NCBI GenBank assembly: GCA_023053545.1
Contig: JAKZAN010000001.1
Location: 558,001 to 622,000, forward strand
Source of the DNA: Lepidurus packardi
Lineage: Eukaryota > Arthropoda > Branchiopoda > Notostraca > Triopsidae
Reading direction: 5' to 3'
DNA: 64,000 bases
Shown: positions 23,495 to 35,357 of the stretch, one piece after another
Numbering within the stretch: position 1 is the stretch's first letter
Layout of the letters: the number at the start of each line of letters is the position of its first letter
Program-made: the position numbers and the translations under genes
The notes under the pieces: generated by a model
What the model was told of the DNA's origin: nothing
Database searches by the model: none
The model's input: the letters and a program-made list of their open reading frames with translations, nothing else

Positions 23495-24269
23495 CTTTTC
23501 ATCTGTGCTCGCCCTGTAGGTATTTAAAATTGTGATCAAAAGGAGCTCAGACTACTACGCAGTGTTGGAACTATTCCATATCAATAAGAATAACCCACAC
23601 AATTTTTTTTACTTGTGAACAGCAGTTGTAAATCGAAAACATGCAATTTAACATTCGATAATTATGATCGAAAACTAATGATCGATACCGTTATACTTTC
23701 CTATGCCTTTTGAATTCGATTTTGTTTCAGCTTTTCCCCAGCTTGGTGACAAAATTACATACCTATATGAGTCACGAAAATTGTAAAACTAAATGTACAA
23801 ATGCCTTGAGGTGTTTTACGCTCTGTTGGATACGCTGCAAACTCGCTCGAACTTTTCTCTCTTTGTTGCTGCTCTTTTTTAAAAAGGCAGTCCATTATTG
23901 TGCCTTTTGTTTAAAATCTGAGCTGTTGACTCTTTCTTATTATTGTTGATCTTAACCGCACTTTCCGTGTCTCTTAGCTTGTAATTGACTTGCACTTGGT
24001 TGAAGTATTCTGTGGAAGAACAATCTGAAGAACAAGGATTCTGTTCGATTTCTCCCTGGCCGCGCTTCTATGCTGGCCCTTTCTCTGATTGGCTGAAACA
24101 TAGCACGTGACTTGGCTAGAGTCTCAGGGCCTGAGGTTCAACCTCCGAAGCGTCGCTGGCGCTTGGCGCCTTTGTCTGTTTACTTTATATTTATTCCTCG
24201 TGTAAGGATGTGTTCCGTGCTGTAAGTGCCAAGTATTAATTTTTTATAGAAACTGAACAGGGCCGTAAT
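23495..24269. other. Intergenic between divergent NLR-like gene and Wls
   Basis: About 0.8 kb separates the two start codons, so it must hold both promoters. A CCAAT box in reverse orientation (GATTGGCTGAAACA near 24085) followed by CACGTG (about 24105) lies roughly 170 bp upstream of the Wls start. An 79-codon frame at 23710-23949 has no recognisable similarity. Confidence 0.45.
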
Positions 24270-27200
24270 ATGGCAGGAGCTATTGTGGAGAATCTCAGTG
24301 GACGCAAATTGATTGTTCTCACCGTTGGATTGTTGCTTTGTCAACTCGTCTGTTTTCTGGTTGGAGGACTCATCGGTAAGATTCTGTTTTCTCCGTCTCC
24401 TTGCTATCTTTACTTTAGCGTTCGTATTGCTAGCATATTGTCCTTAATCTTATTCTTAATCTTAATTCTAATGAGTCTTAGGTTTAACCAAAACTAATAC
24501 GTTCTCTAGCCGAACTCTCGTAGCAAAGCAACAAAGTAAACGCAACAAAGACCTCTTGAACTAGCTCATTAAACCTGAAGCCGCCGAACTGATTGTCCTA
24601 GTATAAGTTCTAATTGTCTTTGTTCTAGAAAAGCTTCTATTGGATCATTCTATGAGAATTTCTAGAGCGTTCACCAGCGTTGATGGCCTTATCGATTTTT
24701 TCGCTCTGTCTTGCCATGCTGAAGTGCACTCAATTCTTACTCCTACGTACCTAGCCTGTCGGGTTGCATTACCTTCATCGTCTGAACCCTATCCTTGTCT
24801 TCTTGTACCTGAGCGGACCACCCAAACTGTCCACACGCCGACAAAGGCCACGAAATTCCTCACTTTCCTGTTAAAGAAAGATCCAGATCCAATACCTTCG
24901 TTTTTCCTTGTCCTTTCGAAACTATGAAACAGTTAATTCACCTTTCATTTTTTTTGTCCATTTCCCAGCTCCAGCTCCTTCCAATGTGCAGAATATACTT
25001 GCCACCAAATGTCTTGACAGAGATGTCAATAAATCGCAATGGTTTTATCGAAATGGGACTTGCGAAGTCGTCGATGATCTCAAGAGTATGGACAAACCCG
25101 GATCTGATAGTCAAATCGTGTATACTTTCAAGGTAGTGTTACCATTTTGAGTGTATTAATTATGTATTAATGAATTAAATGAATTATGTATTAATTTCTG
25201 AGTGTATGAATCCATTTATTAGTGTATTAATTTACGTTTACAAAAGCTACATTAATTCTGATTTTTCTCTTTTAAGCTTCCTCTACCTAGAGACGGAATC
25301 GAGCTCGATTACTCGCGATGGATGCAAAATCTGATAGGAGTGTTGCACTTCGACATTGCATACGATTCGCAATGGGAGGAATTGGGTAAAATTGCTCATA
25401 TATAGAAAGTTTGGACTTAAATCAAGTGAAAATTAACTTAAGATGTGCTTATGTTTGATAGAACCGAAGATTCCGATCACAGTCGAGGCTAGATTAGGCT
25501 ATAGGAACAAACAGGATCCTCCTGGGGACTGGAAAGAGTATGCCTCGTCTTCCGAAGACCGCGAGTTGGAGTGCACCATCGAAAAGGTGACAATATCATG
25601 AGCTTTGGATGCTTTTAACTTACCGAATGGTATAGGAAGTGCCTGGACATCACTACCAATGCTCTTTGCTGCCGTTATTTGAGCTAGGCTCGCTCCACCA
25701 TGACTTTTATTTACTCAACGTCAGATTCCCAGTTTATCCCAACAAACAGTCAAATCGAGCCTTGGGACCTTTGGAAGATCTATGGCTTGTCGTAAGCATG
25801 TTTCAGTCAAAAGTTCTTACTTCGTAATCAATGCATTCTTCTTTTAAAGGTGATTAACCAAAATGGTGGATTTACTATAGTTTGGGTAGCGCTGAAGACG
25901 GTGTTCTTCCCTTGTATCATTGCCGTCATCATGTGGTTTTGGAGACGTGTGAATCTCCTCTCGAGACCTGCAGCATTACTTGAGTATTGCTTATTTGCAC
26001 TGGGCTGTGCTCTCACTTTATTAAACTGCAAGTTAACTACTTATTAATCATTTTTTGGAATTTTTCATGAATTTTTCTTTTGTCTTTTGTAGTACCTTTG
26101 GAGTATTTAAGCTTGTGGATTGATATACCATCCATGCTACTTATTAATGATATTAAGCAAGGCATATTTTATGCCACTTTGCTCTCGTTTTGGCTCGTTT
26201 TTGCTGGAGAACACTTAATGGTAAACAATGACCGTTTTTCTTTGAAAATTTGAATCTGTTGAATTAACTTTTGCAATTTTTACTAATTACAACATTTTAA
26301 CTTTTGCCATTTTTACTAATTACAACATTAATCGCTAACCTTGGGAGTACTTAGACTCAGGTAATGATTTACGCGTAATGAATGCGCGTTTTTTGTGATT
26401 TCCATTTAATCGATTAAATAATCGATTTCCATTAAATCGATATAACTAATTATTATTATTATTTATTTTTTTTAAAGGATGATGCTGAAAGAAATCGACT
26501 TAGCTCCTATTGGAAGAATCTCAGCTCGGTGGCTTTTGGCTGCATTTGCATGTTCATTTTTGACATGTGCGAGCGTGGTATTCAGCTGTCCAATCCGTTT
26601 TTCTCGATTTGGGCGACAGAAATTGGTACTAATATTGCTGTAAGTCGAGGAAAGCTTGAAAACGAGGTGCACTCGTGTCATTTTCGTTCGTTTTTAGATA
26701 ACGTTTGTGATTTTGGCCGCGATTTCGGCGGGCGTCTACTTCCTGTTTCTCTGCTACATGATCTACAGGGTTTTTTGCAACATAAACGCCAAAAGAGCTT
26801 CTATTCCTGCAATGTCCAGCTCGAGACGCGTTTTTTACGAGGGCGTCATTTACCGATTCAAGTTTCTCATGCTCGCGACGATCCTCTGTGCAGCTATGAC
26901 AGTCATTGGATTCATTTTAGGACAAGTAAGAAGCTAGCTTCTTCACTTTCACACGCGGATGCAACTAATGGGCGTTTTTTCTAGTTGTCGGAAGGGAAAT
27001 GGAAGTGGGATGATAATATTGAACTGGAGTACACGTCTGCGTTTTTTACCGGGGTTTATGGCATGTGGAATATCTACATATTCGCGTTGCTGTGTCTTTA
27101 CGCACCGTCCCATAAGCGGTGGCCACCGGAACCTGGTAATTGACGAAATTCGCGAAATTCCTTAAACCGTTCAGAGTTTCATAGGAGTTTTGACTTTGTG

Positions 27201-27313
27201 TAGATTCGCTGATCACGGGCGAGGAAATTGAATTTACACCATTGAGTCCATCAGCAGGAGGAAGCGAAATGTCTGCCCTGACAGCCTTGGTTCGGAAATC
27301 TGCAACGGATTAA
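24270..27313 (+). CDS. Wls: Wntless, Wnt cargo receptor
   Basis: Eleven exons (24270-24375, 24969-25132, 25277-25385, 25462-25586, 25636-25791, 25850-26027, 26093-26220, 26478-26639, 26698-26925, 26985-27135, 27204-27313) encode 538 residues; human WLS has 541. Family landmarks: N-terminal [10 protein letters not shown] and first membrane helix, lumenal domain with a [13 protein letters not shown] segment, then [65 protein letters not shown], and [12 protein letters not shown]. Wntless is a multi-pass protein that binds lipid-modified Wnt in the ER/Golgi and carries it to the cell surface. The C-terminal tail is cytosolic and divergent. Exon 6 ends at a GC donor (26028-26029); the only phase-compatible join gives [12 protein letters not shown], matching human FIN-IPVEWFS. 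Introns are mostly short. Confidence 0.95.
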
Positions 27314-27753
27314 ACTCATTGGGCGAGAATCTCGAATCGTGTTTCTACTTGTGCTTTTCTTTTTGAAAGCTCTCTGACTTTTTATACTTATCTGTTCGGC
27401 AATTGCAGGCCAAGGAGTGGAAGAAGAAGTGAAGTGAAAGAAACTTTGACGGATTTCTAGAATCAAAATTCCACAAACGCTTTTATTTATTGCGAGCAAT
27501 TAACTTCTGTGGGATTTAGATTTCGTTGGGTAAAGAGTTTGAACTTAGAAACTAGGGTGCTTGAAGCCAAGCTTCTTAAATTCAGTCCTTCAAAGTTTCT
27601 TGTGCTTCGTTTTTCTTTTTATCTCCATGTGCAAAATACACGAATGTATGAGTGTTAAACACATTTCAGATGAATGTATTCTTCTGGGCAAATGCTCTCA
27701 GTCGGCCAATAAAACTTATTGCATTGACATTAATGAGAATTTTGTTTAAAATT

Positions 27754-27759
27754 AATAAA
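27754..27759 (+). terminator. Polyadenylation signal of Wls
   Basis: AATAAA 440 bp beyond the Wls stop codon; no better candidate lies between them. The interval 27314-27753 is therefore probably 3' UTR. Confidence 0.55.
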
Positions 27760-27779
27760 GAAACTATCTACGTGAACAA

Positions 27780-28182
27780 AATCCCAATTTCAAGTAGTCG
27801 AAAGTAAACAACGAACCCATGAGCAGACCGGAAGCGGTGGGGGAGGGGCTTGGACTCTTAGCCCTCAGGCGGCGTACCTCTACACTCATCGATAAACAAA
27901 TGTTTACTCATTTCTTTCAGGTTGTTTGATCTCAGGAAACAAAAATCAGACTAAAAATGATTCTTAATATGACTCATTCAGCCAAATGTTGTAGAAAATA
28001 GTTAGTATTGAAAACATTCCCTTATATCTTGGAAAATAATATAATTTCAGTAGTAGGTGGACAAAGTATTGTACCTTCATGACACACGATTCTTTTTTCA
28101 AAACAATTTGCAAATATTACGAAAAAAAACTAAACTTGATGGCAAGATTCTATACCACTAAAACATCAAGTCACGTTGCTGA
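27780..28182. other. Intergenic between convergent Wls and CPES-like genes
   Basis: No coding sequence recognised. Part of it should be the 3' UTR of the minus-strand CPES-like gene. Confidence 0.4.
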
Positions 28183-29765
28183 CTAAGTTGGTGACTTGGC
28201 GGCTTCTTGGTGAGCAGGTTCCAGTAAATTCAACTGTACCAATGTGCAAACTCCCAAAACGCTCACTACACCGTATCCAGCAAATCGAATACTGACAAAG
28301 AATTCCTACACAAATGTTTGGTGTTAAACGCCATTTTCTTCATGTTTATGTTATGGGAGTATTAACACCACAAACGTTGCTGTTTACGTTCGTGAGAACG
28401 GCATTCTCTGCCATCTAGTGACAACACTAGGTCAGTTGCCCATACCCGATAACCTCGTGTGATTAACATCATGATAATGCCAAAATGCCTTCAACAAACT
28501 GGACTTCTTTTGTCTTTAAAGAACAAAGCCATGTTTATGGTGTTAGTTCCTCTTTAACGACTTACTTTATGCTTATCATAAAACACAGCTATCATGGCCG
28601 CTTGGAACAATGCGTGTGGACTAAGGTACCGCCAGCAAAACGGTATGAGCACGGACATAGAATGCATCAATTGTTCCTAAAGCATGTCCAATAAAAAGCG
28701 TTATGCAACTCCCCATGACTTGACAATGAAGCTGGTGAGAAAACCGTGCCTGGCTCGCTCCACTCTAGAATACTATAAATTTCTTACCGCTTTCCTGGCA
28801 TCATCCCCAGTCGATACTTGATGGTAGTGAAGGAACGCATAATTCCAGAGCAACGAGCTGCAAAAAAGCTGGCCGCCAAAGTAATACACCGGTGACACGC
28901 CATTTAAGCGGCGCCTTAGGGAACTAATCTCTTTACTGGAGTTGACTGGCGAACTGCTCATTGTCGCAGGCAACAACAAGTCTTTGTCTTTCCCACTGCC
29001 GGTATTGCTTGCCGGTCGTCTCAGAAGGATTAAGCAAGGTATCAGGAAGGCAGCAAACGTCGCCGAATCGCATAATCCATCAATGTAAAATCCTGCAGTT
29101 CCCGGTTCAGACATTTCGATTCGGATATTCCTCCTGGCGCGAGCTATAACCCCGTCCAGGCAATCCAACCAAAGACAGAACATAAAGATTACGACACCTA
29201 TGCGTCGTTCCCATAATCTCGTCTTCACGATAAAACTGGCCCCCAAAAGCCCCAATGCGACTTGAGCCAAACTAACAGCGTTTGGGGTGACAAACGGGAA
29301 ACGCTCGCTTAAGTCCGTTACCTGTACACAACCCAAAAATTAATAACCAAGAAGGTAGGTTTTATTGATTTCAGGGGCCTCATAAAAGAGTGCCAACTTA
29401 CCGTATTGAAAGTAATGGCAGCAGGTGCGTACACATAATAATTGGGCGGATCTAACATAAGTGTTTTGAAAGTCAACACTTGACCATTTATACTCAGAGA
29501 AGAACGCCCTAGTGTTGGTTCTTTCTCAGTTTCGACCCTTCCATCAGGACACCACAACTGCAAAAGAAAAACGTATATTTTCAAAGATATATTTCTTGAT
29601 AAACAGGTTTGGGTGTACAGAAATACAGAAACGTGCCTGTAATCTAGAAAATGAGTGCCATACCTGTAATCTAAAATAGAGAATGAGATCTTGGACCAGA
29701 AAGGCGAAACCCAACGTCAATCCGAGATAAACCCATAACTTTTCACTCATTGTTCCGGAAGTCAT
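28183..29765 (-). CDS. CPES: Ceramide phosphoethanolamine synthase-like CDP-alcohol phosphotransferase
   Basis: Five minus-strand exons, 29664-29765, 29402-29557, 28788-29321, 28566-28676 and 28183-28305, encode 341 residues with all joins in phase 0. The third exon holds the catalytic motif of CDP-alcohol phosphotransferases: DCLDGVIAR, a 15-residue spacer, then GFYIDGLCD, i.e. D-x2-DG-x2-AR...G-x3-D-x3-D. The spacer is longer than the 8 residues of ordinary family members; a long spacer is reported for the insect ceramide phosphoethanolamine synthase. Several hydrophobic helices are present (residues about 8-30, 100-140 and in the last two exons). The enzyme would transfer phosphoethanolamine from CDP-ethanolamine to ceramide in the Golgi lumen, making the arthropod counterpart of sphingomyelin. 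The CPES assignment rests on motif spacing and overall layout from memory; another CDP-alcohol phosphotransferase is possible. Confidence 0.78.
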
Positions 29766-29992
29766 TTCCGTCTTAGCTCAGCGAGCAGCGGAAATTCACA
29801 GCATAGTCTTACGACATCACTTGGAACGCCAACACGTCTCGAATGCAACTGACTTGGGGCGTTCTGGCTCGGAGCAACCGAAGCAAACCGAGCGCCGCCA
29901 GACTTATCACCGATAATGCGCTTAGCGGAATTTGGCTATCGCTGTTGATAACGCCAACGATAACTAGCTGTTTCGTACATACTTTTCCTGTT

Positions 29993-30437
29993 AGGCAAGT
30001 CCCTGCTTACAGAGAGTATAAATCTATTCGCTAAGACCGATTAAACGTATTTTGAAACTGTTTAAAACGCAGTAGGCACGGCTTATAGTGATCGTTTGTA
30101 CAGCCAATTTTGATTCTTAGAACCGCAAATTCTTAGGCAAGTCACTGCTTACAGAGAGCATAAATCGATACTATTCGCTAAGATCGATTAAACGTATTTT
30201 GATTGTTTAAAATGCAGTAGGCACGGCTTATAGTGATCGTTTGTTCAGCCAATTTTGATTCTTAGAACCGGAAATTCTTAGGCAAGTCAATGCTTACAGA
30301 GAGTATACATCGATACTATTCGCTGATACCGATGAAACGTATTTTGATTGTTTAAAATGCAGTAGGCACGGCTTATAATGATCGCGTTTGCACAGCCAAT
30401 TTTGATTCTTATAACCGCAAATTCTTAGAACCGAAGA
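29993..30437. repeat. Three tandem copies of a roughly 145-bp repeat
   Basis: AGGCAAGTC, CTGCTTACAGAGAG, CGATTAAACGTATTTTGA, GCAGTAGGCACGGCTTATAG and TTTTGATTCTTAGAACCG recur in the same order three times. The GCAGTAGGCACGGCTTATAGTGATC part resembles the terminal repeat of the MITE at 44511-44905. It lies upstream of the CPES-like gene. Confidence 0.85.
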
Positions 30438-30589
30438 TCGGGAATATGTGTATAGATAGGTAGGTTGATGTACGTAAGAAAAATAGAGACTGTGGTATGA
30501 AGATAGACTTAGAAAAGTTGACTTTGGCTTCGCACGCAATGTTGGAAACACCGCTGAATGCGAAGAAAGCTCACCAGGGGACCAACCCG

Positions 30590-31080
30590 AAGCAACGGTC
30601 TATCGCTGCACTTTTCGCTCTTGAAAACACTGGGATTTGAAGAAGGGGCACGAAGGAATCCCAAAGATCAGGCAAATGCTTCCACAGAAGAAACTTCCAT
30701 CTACACTTTCGCTCTTGAAAACACTGGGATTTGAAGAAAGGGGCACGAAGAAACCCCAAAGATCAGGCAAATGCTTCCACCGAAGAAACTTCCATCCCTG
30801 CCTGGGCTGCGTTCTTCAGTAGAGGCTTCCCAAATCTGTTGACCACCCGTTAACCATAGAAAAGCTTCGTTGTTACCATTAAAGAAACTTAATGAATGGC
30901 AACAACAAAGACTTTTCGCCGCCCAGGAAGTTAAAAGTTGCGGCAAAAGACCTAATCGGCCAACAACACTTAAACTCCTGGCATACCTGTGCCTTCTGGT
31001 TCTCCTGACTCCCACAGAAGCTTAAGTAGCTACCTCCAGGTAGCAGAGTATCAGCTTAGCAGATTAAAATGCAAATTTTG
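30590..31080 (+). repeat. Copy C of the dispersed repeat
   Basis: The segment from 30780 to 31080 matches 12600-12890 in direct orientation (for example GCAAAAGACCTAATCGGCCA, CTCCTGGCATACCTG, CCTTCTGGTTCTCCTG). Just before it a 73-bp piece starting TTTCGCTCTTGAAAACACTG (about 30613 and 30704) is tandemly duplicated. Confidence 0.7.
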
Positions 31081-31466
31081 TCGACTGCGAAGGATGATGT
31101 AATAACTTAAAAAGTTGCCCAGAATATTAAGCACGGAAGCTAGTTAAGAACGTTACTGTCTCAGGTAAATAAAATAAAATAAAAAATATCTAGTCATTAT
31201 AATGCTTGGCTTTCTCCTCGTTCAGTCGCCTATGTTGCTCCACAATAAATATCAATCTTTTTTATATAATCTTATTTCTTTTTCATGCTAGATTGGCTGC
31301 CAAAGTAGATAATTGACAACCACGGGTCATGCAAGGGAGGATTACGTCGAGCACGCAGTACAGGTAAATTAAGTTTCAAGTTCTGTATTTACAAATCATG
31401 GCATTACATAGTCCCAGTAACTGGAATAAAATGGTACTTCCATTCTGTTTCTTATGAAATGTAAGG
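31081..31466. other. Intergenic, 3' flank of ORC1
   Basis: No coding sequence recognised; probably includes the ORC1 3' UTR on the minus strand. Confidence 0.4.
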
Positions 31467-34400
31467 CTAATTCTGAACGGCACGGAGGGCGAAATGGACG
31501 TCGTCCGTGCTCACATTAAGGCGAACGCGTTGATATATGTCTTTGCGACCGTGTTCGGTAATAAGAAGACGGCAACTCCCCAAACTGGCGCAAACGGAGA
31601 GAAGTTCGCTGGCAGACACAGGTTGCAAGCCTTTTCCAATACAAATTCCATCAATTTTGAGTTTAGAATACCTCGCACAGACGTTACCAACCTTCGATGA
31701 TGCTGATGGCGTTATACTGATGAATAACTTGGCGCATAATGGCTTCTTCGACTCCCGTACGCTCAAATTCGGTAACTACGGCTTTGAGAAACACTTGCTG
31801 GACTGCACTGCAGCTCCTATGGGACGAACGAGTTACGAACACGCTACTTAACCAAAGTGAACTCAATGAAATCAAAAAAGTGACTCTACTTGATGGCAGT
31901 AATTTTGGGAGACGAGAACATTTCCGCAATGGCTTGGTCCACGTGGGTCGTAGTAACCGTGGTGTCTGACTGCCTATCCGCAATTTCTGCTGCTCTTCTG
32001 CAAATATCCAAGGCTCTCCTGGCATCTCCCGATACCGCAGCCACTTTCCTAGATGAGATATTGTGCTTTTTCTTACCAAAATAAATATAAAAAAAAAATC
32101 CTTTTACCTCGCAGCGAGTTGAATAGCATGGGCATCGAAGGCCGGGATATCTTTCAAACGCGAAGTCACAATTTCCTGCAGCTGCCGAAACGAATACGGC
32201 TGGAATGTCAACCTCGTCAAACCCTAGAAAGATTAGTATTGATTATAAATACTTTGAGAAACATTCCATAGCATACCAGGCGACTCGAAACCCTATTCAT
32301 GAGAATCCTTTCAGGCAAATCCATAGTATTGGCAATCGCCAAGACAACCAGTCTTGCCTGGTGGCGTGAGGGCCAATCAAATATGTTATACAATACATCT
32401 TGCTTCCTAGTCCATAGCAAATCCAGCTAAAACCACACCAAAGGTTCGCGTTAGTGACTTTTATTTGAAAAGGAAGGTTGACGTCGTACTTCGTCAACTA
32501 CCAGAAGAGTAGCTTCTCGACGTGGCGCAGTTTTGCTGAAACGCGTGTCGAGAACGTGAGACGCTTGGCTAGAAGGAGCTTTTTGGCCACTGAGCTGCTG
32601 CAGAATATGAACGTAGGCTTGACGCGGTTCTGTGCAGCGCATTCCATTCACTTCAACCAACTACAGTAAAAATTTGAAAAAAAAATTCGAAAATTTGTCA
32701 AAAATTCTGAAAACAATTTCGAAAATTTGTTAAAAAATTCTGACAAGAAATTCATAAGTTTGTCAAAAATTTGTCCATAAATTGTGACAAAAAATTCAAA
32801 AATCTGTCCAAAAATTCTGACAAAAAGTTTCGAAAATTTTTCAAAAAATTCTGAAAAAAAAATTCGAAACATTTGTCAAAAAATTCTGAAAGAAATTTCC
32901 AAAATGCGTAAAAAAAGTCTGAAGAAAATTTGGAAAATTTGTCCAAAAATTCTGACAAAAATTTCGAAAATTTGTCAAAAAATTCTGGAAAAAAAATCGA
33001 AAATTTGTCCAAAAATTCTGAAAAAAAGCAAAAAAGAAGTCGCACATTTTTGAACGGACCAGAAAAAGTTCTCAACAATGCTTGATAAGATTGAAGGGAA
33101 TGTTTACTTTAAATTCAGGGAAATCTTCCTCAGCTAATTTCTGCTTCAATGCGCGAATAACTTCCTGGACAGTAGCAGTCTTTCCAGTTCCAGGAACGCC
33201 ACTAATATACATACACCTACAAAAAAAAAAGTACAAACTATAATCATTTAGTCAAATGTATTATTATTGTTGAATTTTACCCTCCAGTTTCCTCATATAG
33301 CTTAGATTCTACAAAGGCATAGATATCAGCAAATTCCTGCTCTCTACAAGGTAATGACGTAGGCACTGCTGACACGTGGAGCCTTTTCCTAGCTTCTGAC
33401 AAGGGAGTTTGGGGTGTTTCTGCGATTAATTCATTCCTGGGTGTCTAAAACGCAGAAGAGCCAGTTCAGATTCACTCTTACTTATCAAATATTTGAAAAT
33501 AATTTTACTTTTGGGGTCTTTGGTGCCGGTTTCCCCTGAGGAGTGCGTGTAGTACCGCGTTTGGGTGTGGAGCGCTTAGGAGTCTTAGTTGGTGTTACTC
33601 GAGACTTCTTTTCCTAAGAAAATTATTTTACTTGGAATGTATTTCAGTGAATTCATAAAAAACGTAAAGAATCTTGCATTCTCAATCAGATTCATTACTT
33701 TAAGGGGAGTTTCTGGGACAATATCCTTCTCTTCAGCTAAAACGAACCGTCTTTTGGCTTTGGTTCGATTATGCGTGCTGGGCGAATCATCCACGTCGTC
33801 AAATTCGTGGGTCAGTTTGCGTTTAGCTGTAGGCGTGACTTCTTCGTCCTCTGGCACAGGTTTTAAGCTCGTGAATGAGACGCTGGACTTCCTTTTGGCG
33901 CTTTTGGGGCTCGGAGTTTTAATGTAACTGACAGCGAATTCGTATATAGGCTCTGGAGTGGCGACAGCAGCTTCTTTCTTCTTGGTGGAGGAGTCAGGGG
34001 TTCTTCTGCTCCTTCTAGGCTTCTCTGGAGTCCCAAATTCTTCGTCTGTGGACTCCAAGTGTTTCATTTCTTCGTCAGAATCGAGTAACTCTATTAGCTC
34101 AAGATCCTTTAGCTTCTTTTGACCTTGTCTGGGGGTTTGGTGGGATCTGAGAGACTTTGTAGCTGAAATGGACGGGTTCAACGAAGGTTTCTTGGTTTGG
34201 GGGATGGATCTGAACTGGGTCGGAGGTCCTATACGAAGAAAAACTTGGTTTATTGAGTTAGAATGGAAGATTTGACAATATTACCTAAGCGGGGAATTTC
34301 GGGTGAGCTGGTGCACTCACGAGTAAGTGCTGCGATTACTGCCGCCTTTCGAGGTGTCTTGCGAGACGAAGAAGGTGTACCTTCAGTTTTGAGCACCGGT

Positions 34401-35039
34401 TCTAACCTGGTGGGATCCTGCTCTATTTTGTAACGCAGAACGTAAGCTGGAAGAGCATGGGAATAGTTAACGAGTAACTGGGCAGGATCTTGGTTAGCTT
34501 CAGCTTCCATGACGAAACAGAGCTGCAGAATCGTTTCAATGTTGATATTACAGAAAGCTCGTCGACGTTTTCCTTCGTGTATGACGTCCATTTCGTAATT
34601 CAAAGGGGGGGAAATGCCTGGCCAGTTTTTGAGACGTTGGGGCAATTGACCAGGTTTGGAAAACCATTGTACTACAGCCCGACATGGATCTTTCCGACCT
34701 AAAGCAGTTTTGAATGTATAAAAAGGGGGTTTCATCAGCTGGGGATAAATAGATTACCGTTATGCTTTTCGTACATTTGCTCAATCTGAGCGACAAAACA
34801 ATTCTCAGGCAAATCGGGCTCTGGAGAATCATCGTCCATAACTAAAACGTAGTCTCCCAGACGAAATGTCCATTTGTTCCACTGACAGGCTCTAAATAAA
34901 AGATTAAAAGAAGAACAAAATAGTTTAAGATATGAGAATAACTGTTTTAACAAAATTACCCATAGAATTTGGCGTCTTCTCTACGATCTGTATTACTTCC
35001 AGGAATAGGTTCACCAATCCAACTAAATCCTTTATTCAT
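31467..35039 (-). CDS. ORC1: Origin recognition complex subunit 1
   Basis: Thirteen minus-strand exons (34960-35039, 34758-34891, 34285-34698, 33699-34228, 33509-33613, 33281-33444, 33108-33216, 32490-32660, 32277-32426, 32108-32223, 31890-32048, 31692-31816, 31467-31630) encode 806 residues; human ORC1 has 861. Residues about 10-170 form a BAH domain ([23 protein letters not shown]). A basic, Ser/Thr-Pro-rich linker with many TP and TPK sites spans about 215-440, a likely CDK-regulated region. The AAA+ core has Walker A GVPGTGKT (482-489), Walker B LLVVDELDLL (564-573), [15 protein letters not shown] and [15 protein letters not shown] winged-helix C-terminus follows ([25 protein letters not shown]). 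ORC1 binds ATP and loads the MCM helicase with CDC6 at replication origins. The last acceptor (after TTGGAAAAG) has a weak pyrimidine tract but is forced by phase and homology. Confidence 0.95.
32665..33100. repeat. AT-rich minisatellite filling ORC1 intron 7
   Basis: About a dozen imperfect units of the form ATTCTGACAAAAAATTCGAAAATTTGTC, roughly 30 bp each. The interval lies wholly in the intron between the exon with Walker A and the exon with Walker B. Frames across it give Phe/Lys-rich shadows and are not genes. Confidence 0.85.
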
Positions 35040-35357
35040 TCTTGAAGTGAAAATAACAAGCCGGTAATGATGACTGGATAATGCATGCCTATCGGTAACC
35101 TCTGGGATTCAGCTCGCAGCTGCCGCTAACCGGGCTCAACGACAAAACTTGGCAACCCGCCGCCCGGAATCCGCGGCAAAGCGGATTTACACAGAAGTAT
35201 AGAAACACTTCTACATACGCAGATAATACATTAGTAAAGGCCATCAAGAAATCCTCACATTGAAAAATACAAAAAGAATGTTGGAAGATTCTCTTACGCC
35301 TATCTTATCTTTCTGAACTAATTTCAACTCTGCCTAATTGAACGATATCCTACATAC
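35040..35357. other. ORC1 upstream region
   Basis: Should contain the ORC1 promoter and 5' UTR. A GC-richer block near 35105-35175 (GGGCTCAACGACAAAACTTG and following) is the only compositional feature. No TATA box or known element was recognised. Confidence 0.35.

Noticed and set aside
25985-26100. Ordinary GT donor for Wls exon 6 at CAA/GTTAAC
   Set aside because: It shifts the frame and hits a stop in exon 7; the GC donor at 26028 keeps the conserved sequence.
26472-26984. Frames overlapping Wls exons, including a 151-codon + strand one
   Set aside because: Wrong frame relative to the well-conserved Wls protein; no similarity of their own.
32752-33078. Phe/Lys-rich open frames on both strands
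   Set aside because: They are translations of the ORC1 intron 7 minisatellite; the flanking ORC1 exons splice across it in phase.
33585-34181. 198-codon frame as an independent gene
   Set aside because: It is ORC1 exon 4 read through its donor; joins upstream and downstream in phase with conserved ORC1 exons.
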